Shown: positions 40,187 to 48,407 of the stretch, piece after piece
How positions within the stretch are numbered: position 1 is the stretch's first letter
How the letters are laid out: every line of letters begins with the position of its first letter
Source: Clostridia bacterium
Lineage (GTDB): Bacteria; Bacillota; Clostridia; Christensenellales; Borkfalkiaceae
NCBI GenBank assembly: GCA_017399035.1
Contig: JAFQEM010000013.1
Span: forward strand, 1 to 48,407
Reading direction: 5' to 3'
DNA length: 48,407 nt
Notes under the pieces: generated by a model
Databases searched by the model: none
What the model was told of the DNA's origin: nothing
What the model saw: the letters and a program-made list of their open reading frames with translations, nothing else
Program-made: the position numbers and the translations under genes

Positions 40187-42124
40187 ATGAAAATCACACT
40201 TAAAGACGGTTCGTTTATTGAATATGAAAATGCGTTGACCGTTGGTGAAGTTGCAAAAAATATTTCGGAAGGTTTATTTAGAAACGCCGTTTGCGGAAAG
40301 GTAGACGGAACGATTGTTGATTTGTCTTTCGTTATTGATAAAGATTGCGAACTTCAAATAATAACCTTAAAAGATAAAGAGGGGCTTGACGTTTATCGCC
40401 ACACCACTTCTCACGTTCTTGCGCAAGCGGTTAAAAACGTTTTCCCAACGTCTAAACTTGCAATCGGACCTACTATAGAAAACGGCTTTTATTACGATAT
40501 TGAATTTAAAACACCTATAAGTCAGCAAGACCTTGTGAAAATCGAACAGGAAATGAAAGATATAATTAAAAGTGATTTTCCTATCGAACGCATTGTTTAT
40601 TCAAAGAAAGACGCTGTTAAAAAATTCAAAGATTTTTCAGAGCCTTATAAAGTTGAACTTATCAACGATTTGCCTACGGGTAGCGTAATATCTTGCTATA
40701 AGCAAGGCGATTTTATGGATTTGTGCCGTGGACCGCACCTTCCGTCAACGGGTAAAATTAAGGCATTTAAACTTACTAGCGTAACTGGCGCATACTGGCG
40801 TGGTGATGAAAAGAATAAGATGCTTACGCGTATTTACGGCACGGCTTTTGCTAAAAAGAGTGAATTAGAAGAACATCTTGCCGCTTTAGAAGAGGCTAAA
40901 AAGCGCGACCATAATAAACTTGGCAGAGAACTTGGTATTTTCTTAACTGAGGAAGTTGTTGGTCAAGGCTTGCCTATTTTAGCGCCAAAAGGTGCAAAGA
41001 TTTTGCAAATATTAGAGCGTTTTGTTGAAGATGAAGAAGAAAGACGTGGTTTTATGATTACCAAAACACCGTATATGGCAAAGAACGACCTTTATCGTAT
41101 TTCTGGGCACTGGGACCACTATAGAGATAAAATGTTTATAATCGGTGATGAAAATTCACCCGAGGCGTTGGCTCTTCGTCCTATGACTTGTCCGTTCCAA
41201 TATCAAATTTATAAAAATGGATTAAAAAGTTATAGAGATTTGCCTTGCCGTTATAGTGAAACCGCAACCTTGTTTAGAAAAGAGGCTAGTGGGGAAATGC
41301 ACGGTTTAATTCGTGTGCGTCAATTCACCTTATCAGACGGTCATATCGTTTGTACGCCCGAACAAATTGAAGATGAATTTAAGCGTTGTTTAGAACTCAG
41401 TTATTATTTCCTAGATTGTTTAGGTATGAGAGATGATGTAACTTTCCGTTTTAGTAAACGTGGCAACGCTAATAAAGATAAATATATAGATAACGATAAG
41501 GCTTGGAACGAAACCGAGGCGCTAATGAAAGTAATCCTTGACGATATCGGAATCGACTACGTTGAGGCTGATGACGAGGCTGCTTTCTACGGTCCTAAAC
41601 TTGACGTTCAAGCAAGAAACGTATATGGAAAAGAAGATACAATTATAACTATTCAACTTGACTTCGCAGCAGCGCATTCTTTTGACATGACTTATATTGA
41701 CGAAAACGGAGATAAGCAATATCCTTTCGTAATCCACAGAAGTTCAATCGGTTGCTATGAAAGAACGCTTGCAATGCTCATTGAAAAATATGCAGGCGCA
41801 TTCCCGTTCTGGATTTGCCCCGTTCAAGTCAAGGTGTTGAGCCTTACTGAAAGAACTGCTGAATACGCAAACAAAATCGTTGATGCGTTAAAGAGGGCAG
41901 GGCTTCGCGCAGAGGCTGATAACCGTAATGAAACTATCGGCTATAAGATAAGAGAGGCTACGCTAGAAAAAGTTCCTTATCAATTCGTTGTAGGCGATAA
42001 AGAACTTGCTGACGGCACGGTTTCAGTAACTAGCAGAAAAGATGGAAAATTAGGCGCAAAACCGCTTGATGAAATCATTGCAACGCTTGTAGAACTTGAC
42101 CGTTCAAAAAAAAGCATAAGATAA
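40187..42124 (+). CDS. thrS: Threonyl-tRNA synthetase
   Basis: The 645-residue class II synthetase begins with a TGS domain (ITLKDGSFIEYENALTVGEV), then the editing domain with HTTSHVLAQAV and the metal-binding CRGPHLPSTG. The catalytic core has motif 2 around RYSETATLFRKEASGEMHGL and VRQFTLSDGHI, and the anticodon-binding domain starts at about residue 540 (PVQVKVLSLTERTAEYA). It is full length. TAGGAGG precedes the ATG. Expression is set by the threonine T-box upstream. Confidence 0.97.
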   Translation: MKITLKDGSFIEYENALTVGEVAKNISEGLFRNAVCGKVDGTIVDLSFVIDKDCELQIITLKDKEGLDVYRHTTSHVLAQAVKNVFPTSKLAIGPTIENGFYYDIEFKTPISQQDLVKIEQEMKDIIKSDFPIERIVYSKKDAVKKFKDFSEPYKVELINDLPTGSVISCYKQGDFMDLCRGPHLPSTGKIKAFKLTSVTGAYWRGDEKNKMLTRIYGTAFAKKSELEEHLAALEEAKKRDHNKLGRELGIFLTEEVVGQGLPILAPKGAKILQILERFVEDEEERRGFMITKTPYMAKNDLYRISGHWDHYRDKMFIIGDENSPEALALRPMTCPFQYQIYKNGLKSYRDLPCRYSETATLFRKEASGEMHGLIRVRQFTLSDGHIVCTPEQIEDEFKRCLELSYYFLDCLGMRDDVTFRFSKRGNANKDKYIDNDKAWNETEALMKVILDDIGIDYVEADDEAAFYGPKLDVQARNVYGKEDTIITIQLDFAAAHSFDMTYIDENGDKQYPFVIHRSSIGCYERTLAMLIEKYAGAFPFWICPVQVKVLSLTERTAEYANKIVDALKRAGLRAEADNRNETIGYKIREATLEKVPYQFVVGDKELADGTVSVTSRKDGKLGAKPLDEIIATLVELDRSKKSIR

Positions 42125-42142
42125 TTTAAGTTTATAAATCAT

Positions 42143-42189
42143 AAAACCCTATTGAATTGCAAAATCGCAAGTAATCAATAGGGTTTTTT
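42143..42189 (+). terminator. Terminator of thrS
   Basis: AAAACCCTATTGA (42143-42155) pairs with its complement at 42175-42187. The loop holds a small inner TTGC/GCAA stem, and the run of T's is at 42184-42189. Confidence 0.9.
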
Positions 42190-42211
42190 ATTATGATTAT
42201 ATCACACATAA

Positions 42212-42718
42212 TCACAGTATATGACATATAAAACACGCAAAAACAGACGAGAAGAACGAGGCGATAAGTGAAATGATTATAGGCAATGCAAGTTTTTTAG
42301 TTTTTGCCCCTGCAAAGTAAACTGCAGCAACGTAAAACACAGTTTCACTACTTCCGTAAATTACAGACGCGCATCTAGACAAATATCCGTCAACGCCGTA
42401 TTTTGTGTAAATTTCAGTCAACACGGCAAGCGCACCGTTGCCCGAAAACGGCTTTATTAAAACTAGTTTAGTAAGTTCTTTTGGTATGCCAAGAAGTCCA
42501 AAAAAAGGGGATAAAAAGTTGGATAAAAAGTTAGATAGACCGCTTTGTTCAAACAGTTCTGTCAAAACGAAAATACTAACTAAATACGGAAAAACGCTTG
42601 TTGCAAAAGGCACTGCCGACTTTGCGCCTTGCGTAAACGCGTCGTAAGGCTTGACCTTTTTTATTATGGAAAAAAGGTATATAATTAAGAATAAAATCGG
42701 TATGAAATATTTTGACAT
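42212..42718 (-). CDS. spmB: Spore maturation protein B
   Basis: The 168-residue membrane protein has helices at about 4-20, 38-58, 65-80, 110-135 and 143-165. The signature SpmB segment is IKPFSGNGALAVLTEIYTKYG, with the nucleoside-recognition-type motif SSETVFYVAAVYFAGA. In Bacillus SpmA and SpmB are needed for full dehydration of the spore core. The gene follows spmA after 2 bases, so they are one operon, and its presence argues that the lineage forms spores or recently did. Confidence 0.93.
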   Translation of the reverse strand: MSKYFIPILFLIIYLFSIIKKVKPYDAFTQGAKSAVPFATSVFPYLVSIFVLTELFEQSGLSNFLSNFLSPFFGLLGIPKELTKLVLIKPFSGNGALAVLTEIYTKYGVDGYLSRCASVIYGSSETVFYVAAVYFAGAKTKKLALPIIISLIASFFSSVFACFICHIL

Positions 42719-42720
42719 TT

Positions 42721-43275
42721 TTACGCCTTCTTCTTTATGAAAATTTTCACTAAAACAACGCCTATAACGGTAGATAAAAGCGTTGCCAAAATTGTCGGTA
42801 AAATTATATCGGCAGGAGATGACGCGCCCATAGAACTTCTTAATGCAAGTACTGACGAGGGTATTATTTGCACGCTAGTTGCGTTGATAACAAAAAACAT
42901 TGCAATGGCGTATTCCGTACCTTTATATTTTTCTAACTCTTGCACTGATTTTATCCCCATAGGTGTTGTTGCGCCACTCATACCTAAAACGTTTGCAGAA
43001 ATGTTTAGCGACATAAAATCGTTAGCCCTGTCTGGAACTTTGCCAAAAAGAAATTTGTTTAAGGGCTTAAGCATTTTTGCAAATTTATTGCTTAAACCAG
43101 ATTGTTCTAATAGAGAAAAAACGCCCATCCACACGGCGTAAACGACAACCATTTTTATAGATAGATTTAAGGCTTTTTCACCACCAGATAGCATTGCAGT
43201 TAAAACGCTTTCGGGCGATTTGAAAATGAGTATTATGGTTGAAAGTGTAAGTATAATACCAAAAATTACGTTCAT
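42721..43275 (-). CDS. spmA: Spore maturation protein A
   Basis: The 184-residue membrane protein has the gate-type segment VVYAVWMGVFSLLEQSGLS, and LNISANVLGMSGATTPMGIK is the family core. It is the partner of SpmB in spore core dehydration. No ribosome site precedes the ATG; a CATAAAAT element ends 6 bases upstream and a GGTATTT lies 15 bases before that, resembling a SigmaE promoter (known type CATACAnT) and implying a very short leader. It is divergent from metG. Confidence 0.92.
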   Translation of the reverse strand: MNVIFGIILTLSTIILIFKSPESVLTAMLSGGEKALNLSIKMVVVYAVWMGVFSLLEQSGLSNKFAKMLKPLNKFLFGKVPDRANDFMSLNISANVLGMSGATTPMGIKSVQELEKYKGTEYAIAMFFVINATSVQIIPSSVLALRSSMGASSPADIILPTILATLLSTVIGVVLVKIFIKKKA

Positions 43276-43300
43276 AATAAAATTTTATGTCTTATTATTG

Positions 43301-43329
43301 TTGAAAATACCTAAAAAATATGTTAAAAT
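43301..43329 (+). promoter_or_regulatory. Promoter of metG-tatD
   Basis: TTGAAA (43301-43306), 17 bases, TAAAAT (43324-43329) preceded by TGT, an extended -10; a second TATAAT overlaps at 43329-43334. Confidence 0.65.
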
Positions 43330-43414
43330 ATAATAGTATTACTTTGTGTAATACAAACGAAATGCAATAATAATGAATTTGGCAAAACCGTCAAATTTGT
43401 TTAAGGAGTAATAT

Positions 43415-45391
43415 ATGAAGGAAAAATATTATATAACAACCGCAATAGCGTATACTTCAGGTAAACCGCATATAGGCAACACTTACGAGGCTATTTTAGC
43501 AGATAGCCTTGCTCGTTTTAAACGCTTTGAGGGTTACGACGTGTTTTTACAAACTGGTACGGACGAACACGGTCAAAAAATAGAAGAAAAGGCAGCATCT
43601 GCGGGAGTTTCACCTAAACAGTTCGTAGACGGGGTTGCAAATCAAATAAAAGATATTTGGGATTTAGTTGGGGTGTCTTACGACAAGTTTATAAGAACTA
43701 CTGACGAATATCACGAAAAACAAGTTCAAAATATATTTAAGAAACTTTACGACAAAGGGGATATCTATAAAGGTTCTTACGAAGGTTGGTATTGTACGCC
43801 TTGTGAATCTTTTTGGACGGAAAGTCAACTTGTAGATGGCAAATGCCCTGATTGTGGTAGAGAGGTTAAAAAGTCGCAAGAAGAGGCGTATTTTTTCAAA
43901 ATGAGCAAATACGCTGACCGTTTAATGCAATATTATAACGAACACCCCGAATTTATTACGCCTGTTTCAAGAAAAAATGAAATGGTAAACAACTTCTTAA
44001 AACCCGGTCTTCAAGACCTTTGTGTTTCAAGAAGTACGTTTAAGTGGGGTATACCCGTCGACTTTGACCCAAAACACGTCGTTTACGTTTGGCTTGATGC
44101 GTTGACTAACTATATAACGGGTATTGGTTACGACGCGTTTGGTAATCATTTGGAAAGTTATAACAAACTTTGGCCTGCCGACGTTCACGTTATCGGTAAA
44201 GACATAATTAGGTTTCACACTATTTACTGGCCTATATTCTTAATGGCTTTAGATATTCCTTTACCCAAAAAGGTTTACGGACACGGTTGGCTTTTGCAAG
44301 ACGGTGGAAAAATGAGCAAATCTAAAGGCAACGTAATGTATGCTGACGATTTAGTTTCTTTCTTTGGTAGAGATGCGATTAGATATTACGTATTAACCGC
44401 AATGCCACAAGATAACGACGGGCTTATTTCTTGGGAATCAATTATAGACGTTATAAACAGCGACCTTGCAAACGTTTACGGTAATCTTGTAAGTAGAACT
44501 ATCGCTATGAGCAATAAATATTTTGGCGGTGTAGTTGAAAATGCTTTCGTTACGGAAAGCGTTGACGACGAACTTAAAGAAGTGGTTAAAAACGCTTGCA
44601 AAAAAGTTACCGCAAAAATGAACGATTTTAAGGTTGCAGATGCGCTGTCTGAAATATTTACTCTATTCCGTAGAGCTAATAAATATATTGATGAAACTAT
44701 GCCTTGGGCGTTGGCTAAAGACGAAACTAAAGCCGATAGATTAAAAACCGTTTTATATAATCTTACTGAAAGTATAATTATCGGAACTTCACTTCTTGCG
44801 CCATTCTTACCCGATACTGCGCAAAAAACAGCGTCAATGCTTAATTTGCCGTTAAGAGAATATGCGCAATTAAATGAATTTGGTTTGATAGATAGCGTAA
44901 AGGTTACTGACAAGCCTGAAATTTTGTTTGCTCGTTTAGACGGCGCTAAAGTTATGGAAAAGGTAAACGCAATGATAGAAGAGAGAAGAGAAAAGGTAGA
45001 AGTCAAAGAAGAAAAGAAAGAACAACCTAAAACAGAAGTTAAACTTCACGACCACTCTGAAAAGGCAACTATAGAAATTGACGATTTTGCAAAAGTACAA
45101 CTGAAAATTGCATTAGTTACTGCTTGTGAAAAAGTTGAAAAGAGCAAGAAGTTGCTTAAACTAACCGTTAAACTTGGCAATGAAACTCGTACTGTAGTTA
45201 GCGGTATTGCTCACGCTTATGCGCCTGAAGACTTAATAGGTAAAAAACTTGCAATGATTACTAACTTAAAACCTGCAAAACTTTGTGGAATAGTTAGTGA
45301 GGGTATGATAGTTTGCGCAGAAGACGAAAACGGTAAGTTAGCATATCTTACACCTGAAAACGATATTGCTGACGGGAGTCAAATTTTCTAA
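43415..45391 (+). CDS. metG: Methionyl-tRNA synthetase
   Basis: The 658-residue class I synthetase has the HIGH-type motif HIGN (19-22), the zinc knuckle CTPCESFW with CPDCG, and the KMSKS loop at 299-303. The alpha-helical anticodon domain follows, then a charged linker rich in Lys and Glu, and a C-terminal tRNA-binding OB-fold domain (about 550-658: VQLKIALVTACEKVEKSKKL). This layout is typical of Bacillota enzymes. It overlaps tatD by one base, forming the usual metG-tatD operon. GGAGTAA is the ribosome site. Confidence 0.97.
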   Translation: MKEKYYITTAIAYTSGKPHIGNTYEAILADSLARFKRFEGYDVFLQTGTDEHGQKIEEKAASAGVSPKQFVDGVANQIKDIWDLVGVSYDKFIRTTDEYHEKQVQNIFKKLYDKGDIYKGSYEGWYCTPCESFWTESQLVDGKCPDCGREVKKSQEEAYFFKMSKYADRLMQYYNEHPEFITPVSRKNEMVNNFLKPGLQDLCVSRSTFKWGIPVDFDPKHVVYVWLDALTNYITGIGYDAFGNHLESYNKLWPADVHVIGKDIIRFHTIYWPIFLMALDIPLPKKVYGHGWLLQDGGKMSKSKGNVMYADDLVSFFGRDAIRYYVLTAMPQDNDGLISWESIIDVINSDLANVYGNLVSRTIAMSNKYFGGVVENAFVTESVDDELKEVVKNACKKVTAKMNDFKVADALSEIFTLFRRANKYIDETMPWALAKDETKADRLKTVLYNLTESIIIGTSLLAPFLPDTAQKTASMLNLPLREYAQLNEFGLIDSVKVTDKPEILFARLDGAKVMEKVNAMIEERREKVEVKEEKKEQPKTEVKLHDHSEKATIEIDDFAKVQLKIALVTACEKVEKSKKLLKLTVKLGNETRTVVSGIAHAYAPEDLIGKKLAMITNLKPAKLCGIVSEGMIVCAEDENGKLAYLTPENDIADGSQIF

Positions 45392-46161
45392 TGTATATTG
45401 ATACTCATTGTCATTTGCACGACGCAAAACTGCCCGATACTGATGCGGTAGTTTCGGCATATCTTAAAGACGGTGTTGAGGCAGTTATAAATATGGGGTG
45501 TTGCGCTCAAACCAGTGTAAGAGGAAAAGAACTTGCAGAAAAATATCCGTCCGTATATTTTGCAACTGGTTGCCACCCAAGTGATTCGGCTGGGTTTGAC
45601 CAAAAAGAATTTGATATAATCCGTTCGTTAGCGTCTCACGAAAAATGTGTTGCTGTTGGCGAAATAGGGTTAGATTATTACTGGAAACCTTTTGATAAAG
45701 AAGTTCAATATAAGTGTTTTATTGAACAGATTGATTTTGCTAATTCGGTAAAACTTCCCATATGTATACATAACCGCGACGCAACGGGCGATATGCTTAA
45801 AATTCTTAAAGACAATAAGCACAAACTTTGTTACGGCGGTGTTATGCATTGTTTTTCAGGAAGTGTAGAGACGGCGGCGGAAGTTTTAAAATTAGGTCTG
45901 CACATATCTTTTGCTGGTCCGTTAACTTTTAAAAATGCACGTTCTTTGTTAGACGTTGCAAAATTTGTTCCAGAAGAAATGTGCCTTACTGAAACGGATT
46001 GCCCTTATTTAGCGCCTCATCCTTTTAGGGGTACGGTAAATCAACCCAAAAACGTAACGGTAACTACTGCGTTTTTGGCAAATCTTAAAGGAAGAGAAGT
46101 TACTGATTTTGCAACTTCACTTTCAAACAACGCAAAAAAATTATTTTATAAAATGAAATAA
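45391..46161 (+). CDS. tatD: TatD-family metal-dependent DNase
   Basis: The 256-residue TIM-barrel hydrolase has the metal-ligand motifs IDTHCHLHD at the N-terminus, AVGEIGLDYYW (about residue 90), CIHNRDA, MHCFSGS and ETDCPYLAPHP. TatD proteins act as 3'-5' exonucleases on DNA or RNA. The ATG shares its first A with the metG stop. In many Bacillota rnmV comes between tatD and ksgA; here 132 bases without that gene follow. Confidence 0.94.
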   Translation: MYIDTHCHLHDAKLPDTDAVVSAYLKDGVEAVINMGCCAQTSVRGKELAEKYPSVYFATGCHPSDSAGFDQKEFDIIRSLASHEKCVAVGEIGLDYYWKPFDKEVQYKCFIEQIDFANSVKLPICIHNRDATGDMLKILKDNKHKLCYGGVMHCFSGSVETAAEVLKLGLHISFAGPLTFKNARSLLDVAKFVPEEMCLTETDCPYLAPHPFRGTVNQPKNVTVTTAFLANLKGREVTDFATSLSNNAKKLFYKMK

Positions 46162-46186
46162 AGCCGAAAACTTTCGGCTTTATTTC
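46155..46186 (+). terminator. Hairpin that includes the tatD stop codon
   Basis: GAAATAAAGCCGAA (46155-46168) pairs with TTCGGCTTTATTTC (46173-46186) around a short A-rich loop. The tatD TAA is inside the stem. No T run follows, so it may be a weak terminator or mRNA stabiliser. Confidence 0.55.
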
Positions 46187-46293
46187 AAATATAACTTCTC
46201 ATTTCATTTGTAAAATGACTGGTAAAGATTTCTCTTTACGTTATTATAATGTGCCGATTTTGGTTTAATATGTATATAAAAGCTAGGTAAATA

Positions 46294-47139
46294 ATGGAAA
46301 AACCCTTAAAATTATTATTAGCCCAACACGGGTTAAATTTAAAAAAAGCATATGGTCAAAACTTTTTAACCGACGAAAATTTACTTGCCGACATAGTTGA
46401 AAAAGCAGGTGTTACACAAAACGATACGGTTTTAGAAATAGGATGTGGTGCAGGCGCTTTAACGCGTGTTTTAGCAACTTCAGCCAAAAAGGTTGTTGGA
46501 TATGAAATAGACCAAAGATTAAAGCCACTTCTAAAAGAAACCGTGGGCGAGTTTTCTAACGTGGAAATTGTGTTTGGCGACATAATGAAACAAAAAATTG
46601 CAGAAGTAGAAAACAAGTTGGGCGGTGAATACGTTATGGTTGCTAATTTGCCGTATTATATTACAACACCTATTATTATGCAATTTATAGAAAATGCAAA
46701 AAACATAAAAGCAATGGTTATTATGGTTCAAGAAGAAGTTGCTTATAGGCTTTCAGCAAAAGCAAGCACTTCAGATTATGGGGCTATAACCGTTGCAATA
46801 AATTTGCGTGGCAAGGCAGAAGTTGTTTTGCGTGTTCCAAGGGATAAATTTACACCACCGCCAAACGTAGACTCTGCCGTCGTAAAAATAGAAATAGAAA
46901 AGGATAAATTTTCGGGCGTTGATTTTTCTGTGGTTCGTGATATCGTTAGATGTGGTTTTCAAAGCAGAAGAAAGATGCTTGTAAACAACCTTATGAACGT
47001 GTATAAACTATCTAGGGCTGATGCTGAAAAATGGCTTATTGATTCAGGCGTAGAAACTACTGTCCGCGCAGAAAATCTTACAGCGGAAGATTACATTAGA
47101 TTATCCGAATATTTATTAAAAAAAAGTATTAAAAAATGA
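46294..47139 (+). CDS. rsmA: 16S rRNA dimethyladenosine transferase
   Basis: The 281-residue KsgA enzyme methylates two adjacent adenosines near the 3' end of 16S rRNA during 30S maturation. Motifs are YGQNFLTDENLLADIVE, the SAM motif VLEIGCGAGALTRVLA, catalytic ANLPYYITTPI, and FTPPPNVDSAVVKIE. It overlaps the next gene by 4 bases. TAGGT is a modest ribosome site. Confidence 0.96.
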   Translation: MEKPLKLLLAQHGLNLKKAYGQNFLTDENLLADIVEKAGVTQNDTVLEIGCGAGALTRVLATSAKKVVGYEIDQRLKPLLKETVGEFSNVEIVFGDIMKQKIAEVENKLGGEYVMVANLPYYITTPIIMQFIENAKNIKAMVIMVQEEVAYRLSAKASTSDYGAITVAINLRGKAEVVLRVPRDKFTPPPNVDSAVVKIEIEKDKFSGVDFSVVRDIVRCGFQSRRKMLVNNLMNVYKLSRADAEKWLIDSGVETTVRAENLTAEDYIRLSEYLLKKSIKK

Positions 47140-47714
47140 GTGAAAAGCAAAGGATTGTGCTAGCAAGCGCAAATGCTCATAAAATTAGAGAAATAAGTCA
47201 AATGTTACCTGAATTTAACGTCGTTGGGTATAAAGATTTGGGCTTTAATGAAGAGATTATAGAAGATGGCAAAACCTTTTATGAAAACGCACTTATTAAA
47301 GCAAAAACGGTTTCTTTGGCGTTAGGATTGCCTGCACTTGCCGACGATAGTGGAATTTGCGTTGATGCGCTAGGTGGAGAACCTGGAATTTATAGCGCAA
47401 GATATGCTGGCGACGGAATTGACGCGCATAACAATAAACTTCTTCTCGAAAATATGCAGGGTAAAACGGATAGAAAAGCAAAGTTCGTTTGTTGTATGGT
47501 TTTTTACAAGCCAAACGGAGAAATTTTAAGCGCAACGGGTGAAACTCACGGCGAAATTATGTTAGAAGAACACGGACAAAACGGTTTTGGTTATGACCCG
47601 TTATTTTTTAGTTACGATTTGAATCAATGCTTGGGTGAGGCTAGCGCGCAAGATAAAAATAAAATTAGTCATAGATTTAGAGCGATAACCGCGCTTAAAG
47701 ATAAACTTAAATGA
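47136..47714 (+). CDS. XTP/dITP pyrophosphatase (RdgB/HAM1 family)
   Basis: The 192-residue enzyme hydrolyses damaged purine nucleotides such as dITP and XTP to monophosphates, keeping them out of DNA and RNA. It has the N-terminal VLASANAHKIREI, the DDSGICVDALGG metal region, GIYSARYAG, and GFGYDPLFF with SHRFRA at the C-terminus. ATGA overlaps join it to the rsmA-type gene before and the phosphodiesterase gene after it. Confidence 0.95.
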   Translation: MSEKQRIVLASANAHKIREISQMLPEFNVVGYKDLGFNEEIIEDGKTFYENALIKAKTVSLALGLPALADDSGICVDALGGEPGIYSARYAGDGIDAHNNKLLLENMQGKTDRKAKFVCCMVFYKPNGEILSATGETHGEIMLEEHGQNGFGYDPLFFSYDLNQCLGEASAQDKNKISHRFRAITALKDKLK

Positions 47715-48169
47715 AAACCGTAATAGCAATAACCGATACTCACGCAAATTTTTCGGCGCTAGAAAAACTTTTGCCCAAAATGATAGAAAACGATTACGTT
47801 TTTCATATGGGCGACCACCAACGTGATATTTTATCGTATAGTAGTGAACTTAAAAATAAAATTCTTTCAGTTAAAGGGAATTGCGACGGTGGCGGAGAAG
47901 ATTTGATTGTTGAAATTGAGGGGCTGAAAATATTGCTCACTCACGGCGATAAATATTCGGTAAAACGTTCAAATTTTAATCTGTTGTTAAGAGCAAAAGA
48001 AGTTGGCGCAAACGTTGTGTTTTACGGACATACGCACAGCGCTTTAATTGAAGAAATTGACGGTATAACTTTTATAAATCCAGGGTGTATGAAACGTTGG
48101 TCGGATAATACCTATTGTTACGCCGTTTTGCATAATGGAAAAATAACTGCAAAAATTGTAAGAGTTTAA
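47711..48169 (+). CDS. YfcE/MJ0936-type metallophosphoesterase
   Basis: The 152-residue calcineurin-like phosphoesterase has ITDTHAN (metal ligands Asp8, His10), HMGDH, SVKGNCD and the closing FYGHTHSAL. Family members are small manganese- or nickel-dependent phosphodiesterases with unclear natural substrates. It overlaps the pyrophosphatase gene by 4 bases, a common pairing in Bacillota. Confidence 0.93.
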   Translation: MKTVIAITDTHANFSALEKLLPKMIENDYVFHMGDHQRDILSYSSELKNKILSVKGNCDGGGEDLIVEIEGLKILLTHGDKYSVKRSNFNLLLRAKEVGANVVFYGHTHSALIEEIDGITFINPGCMKRWSDNTYCYAVLHNGKITAKIVRV

Positions 48170-48170
48170 T

Positions 48171-48407
48171 ATGAAAATATATAATGAAATTGAACAATTG
48201 ATAGGGAAAACCCCTCTTTTTGAACCAAAAAACTTATCTAAAAAATTCGATTTAAAAGCAAAACTGTTGCTTAAACTTGAATATCTTAATCCTGCGGGGA
48301 GCGTTAAAGATAGAGCGGCGCTTTTTATGCTTAACGAGGCTGAAAATAAAGGACTTATAAAAGAGGGCGCGACTATAATAGAGCCTACTAGTGGAAACAC
48401 GGGCATA
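48171..48407 (+). CDS. Cysteine synthase (partial, N-terminal 79 residues)
   Basis: The gene begins 1 base after the phosphodiesterase stop and runs off the window. The visible part has the PLP lysine in NPAGSVKDRAA (about residue 43) and the substrate loop EPTSGNTGI, typical of O-acetylserine sulfhydrylase, which makes cysteine from O-acetylserine and sulfide. No ribosome site is evident, so translation may be coupled. A related beta-family PLP enzyme cannot be excluded until the rest is seen. Confidence 0.88.
   Translation, partial: MKIYNEIEQLIGKTPLFEPKNLSKKFDLKAKLLLKLEYLNPAGSVKDRAALFMLNEAENKGLIKEGATIIEPTSGNTGI

Noticed and set aside
1-48407. CRISPR array, prophage or transposon
   Set aside because: No regular spaced repeats, transposase, integrase or phage genes seen on either strand.

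Overview
The window is AT-rich, compactly coded DNA from a low-GC Bacillota, most likely an uncultured anaerobic, gut-type Clostridia. Supporting this are strong AGGAGG ribosome sites, a threonine T-box in front of thrS, RNase J, the tRNA-wobble pair trmR-trhP, FeoA/FeoB with a small Cys-rich partner, sporulation genes (spmA, spmB, a ytxC-like gene) and tandem Spo0A-type boxes. I see no tRNA, rRNA, CRISPR array or insertion sequence.

Region 1 (1-13962, + strand) is a glycan-use locus. It starts with secreted beta-sandwich proteins: a partial gene, a lipoprotein gene cut by one in-frame TAA, a 45-residue peptide gene with a very strong ribosome site, and a 700-residue secreted protein. Two sugar ABC permeases follow, with no binding protein or ATPase in the window. 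Then come three cytoplasmic enzymes: a GH106-like glycosidase, a metallo-beta-lactamase-fold hydrolase, and a 1018-residue protein that looks like an unassigned glycoside hydrolase.

Region 2 (14030-19213, - strand) holds a radical SAM/DUF4130 pair linked to DNA repair, an SGNH hydrolase, and the serine genes serC-serA. Region 3 (19423-22994, +) is RNase J with trmR and trhP, which build 5-methoxyuridine at the tRNA wobble position. Region 4 (23037-27484) has a 64-residue gene behind Spo0A-type boxes, then an AraC regulator divergent from a GH3 beta-glucosidase and a flavoprotein.

Region 5 (27547-35391) deals with metals and signalling: a TetR regulator divergent from feoA-feoB and its Cys-rich partner, a copper P-type ATPase with an altered phosphorylation motif, and a two-component system. 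A matched pair of inverted-repeat operators flanks the feoA promoter. Region 6 (35392-40186) carries a structured non-coding RNA candidate with its own terminator, a purine-type phosphoribosyltransferase, a calcium-type P-ATPase, the ytxC-like gene and the T-box. Region 7 (40187-48407) is housekeeping: thrS, spmA-spmB, metG-tatD, then ksgA, an XTP pyrophosphatase, a YfcE-type phosphodiesterase and the start of a cysteine synthase.

The strongest leads are the non-coding RNA at about 35515-35757, the feo operator pair, the Spo0A-type boxes, the DKTAT motif in the copper pump, the internal stop in the lipoprotein gene, the 45-residue peptide, and several regulators whose promoters sit so close to the ATG that their mRNAs look leaderless.
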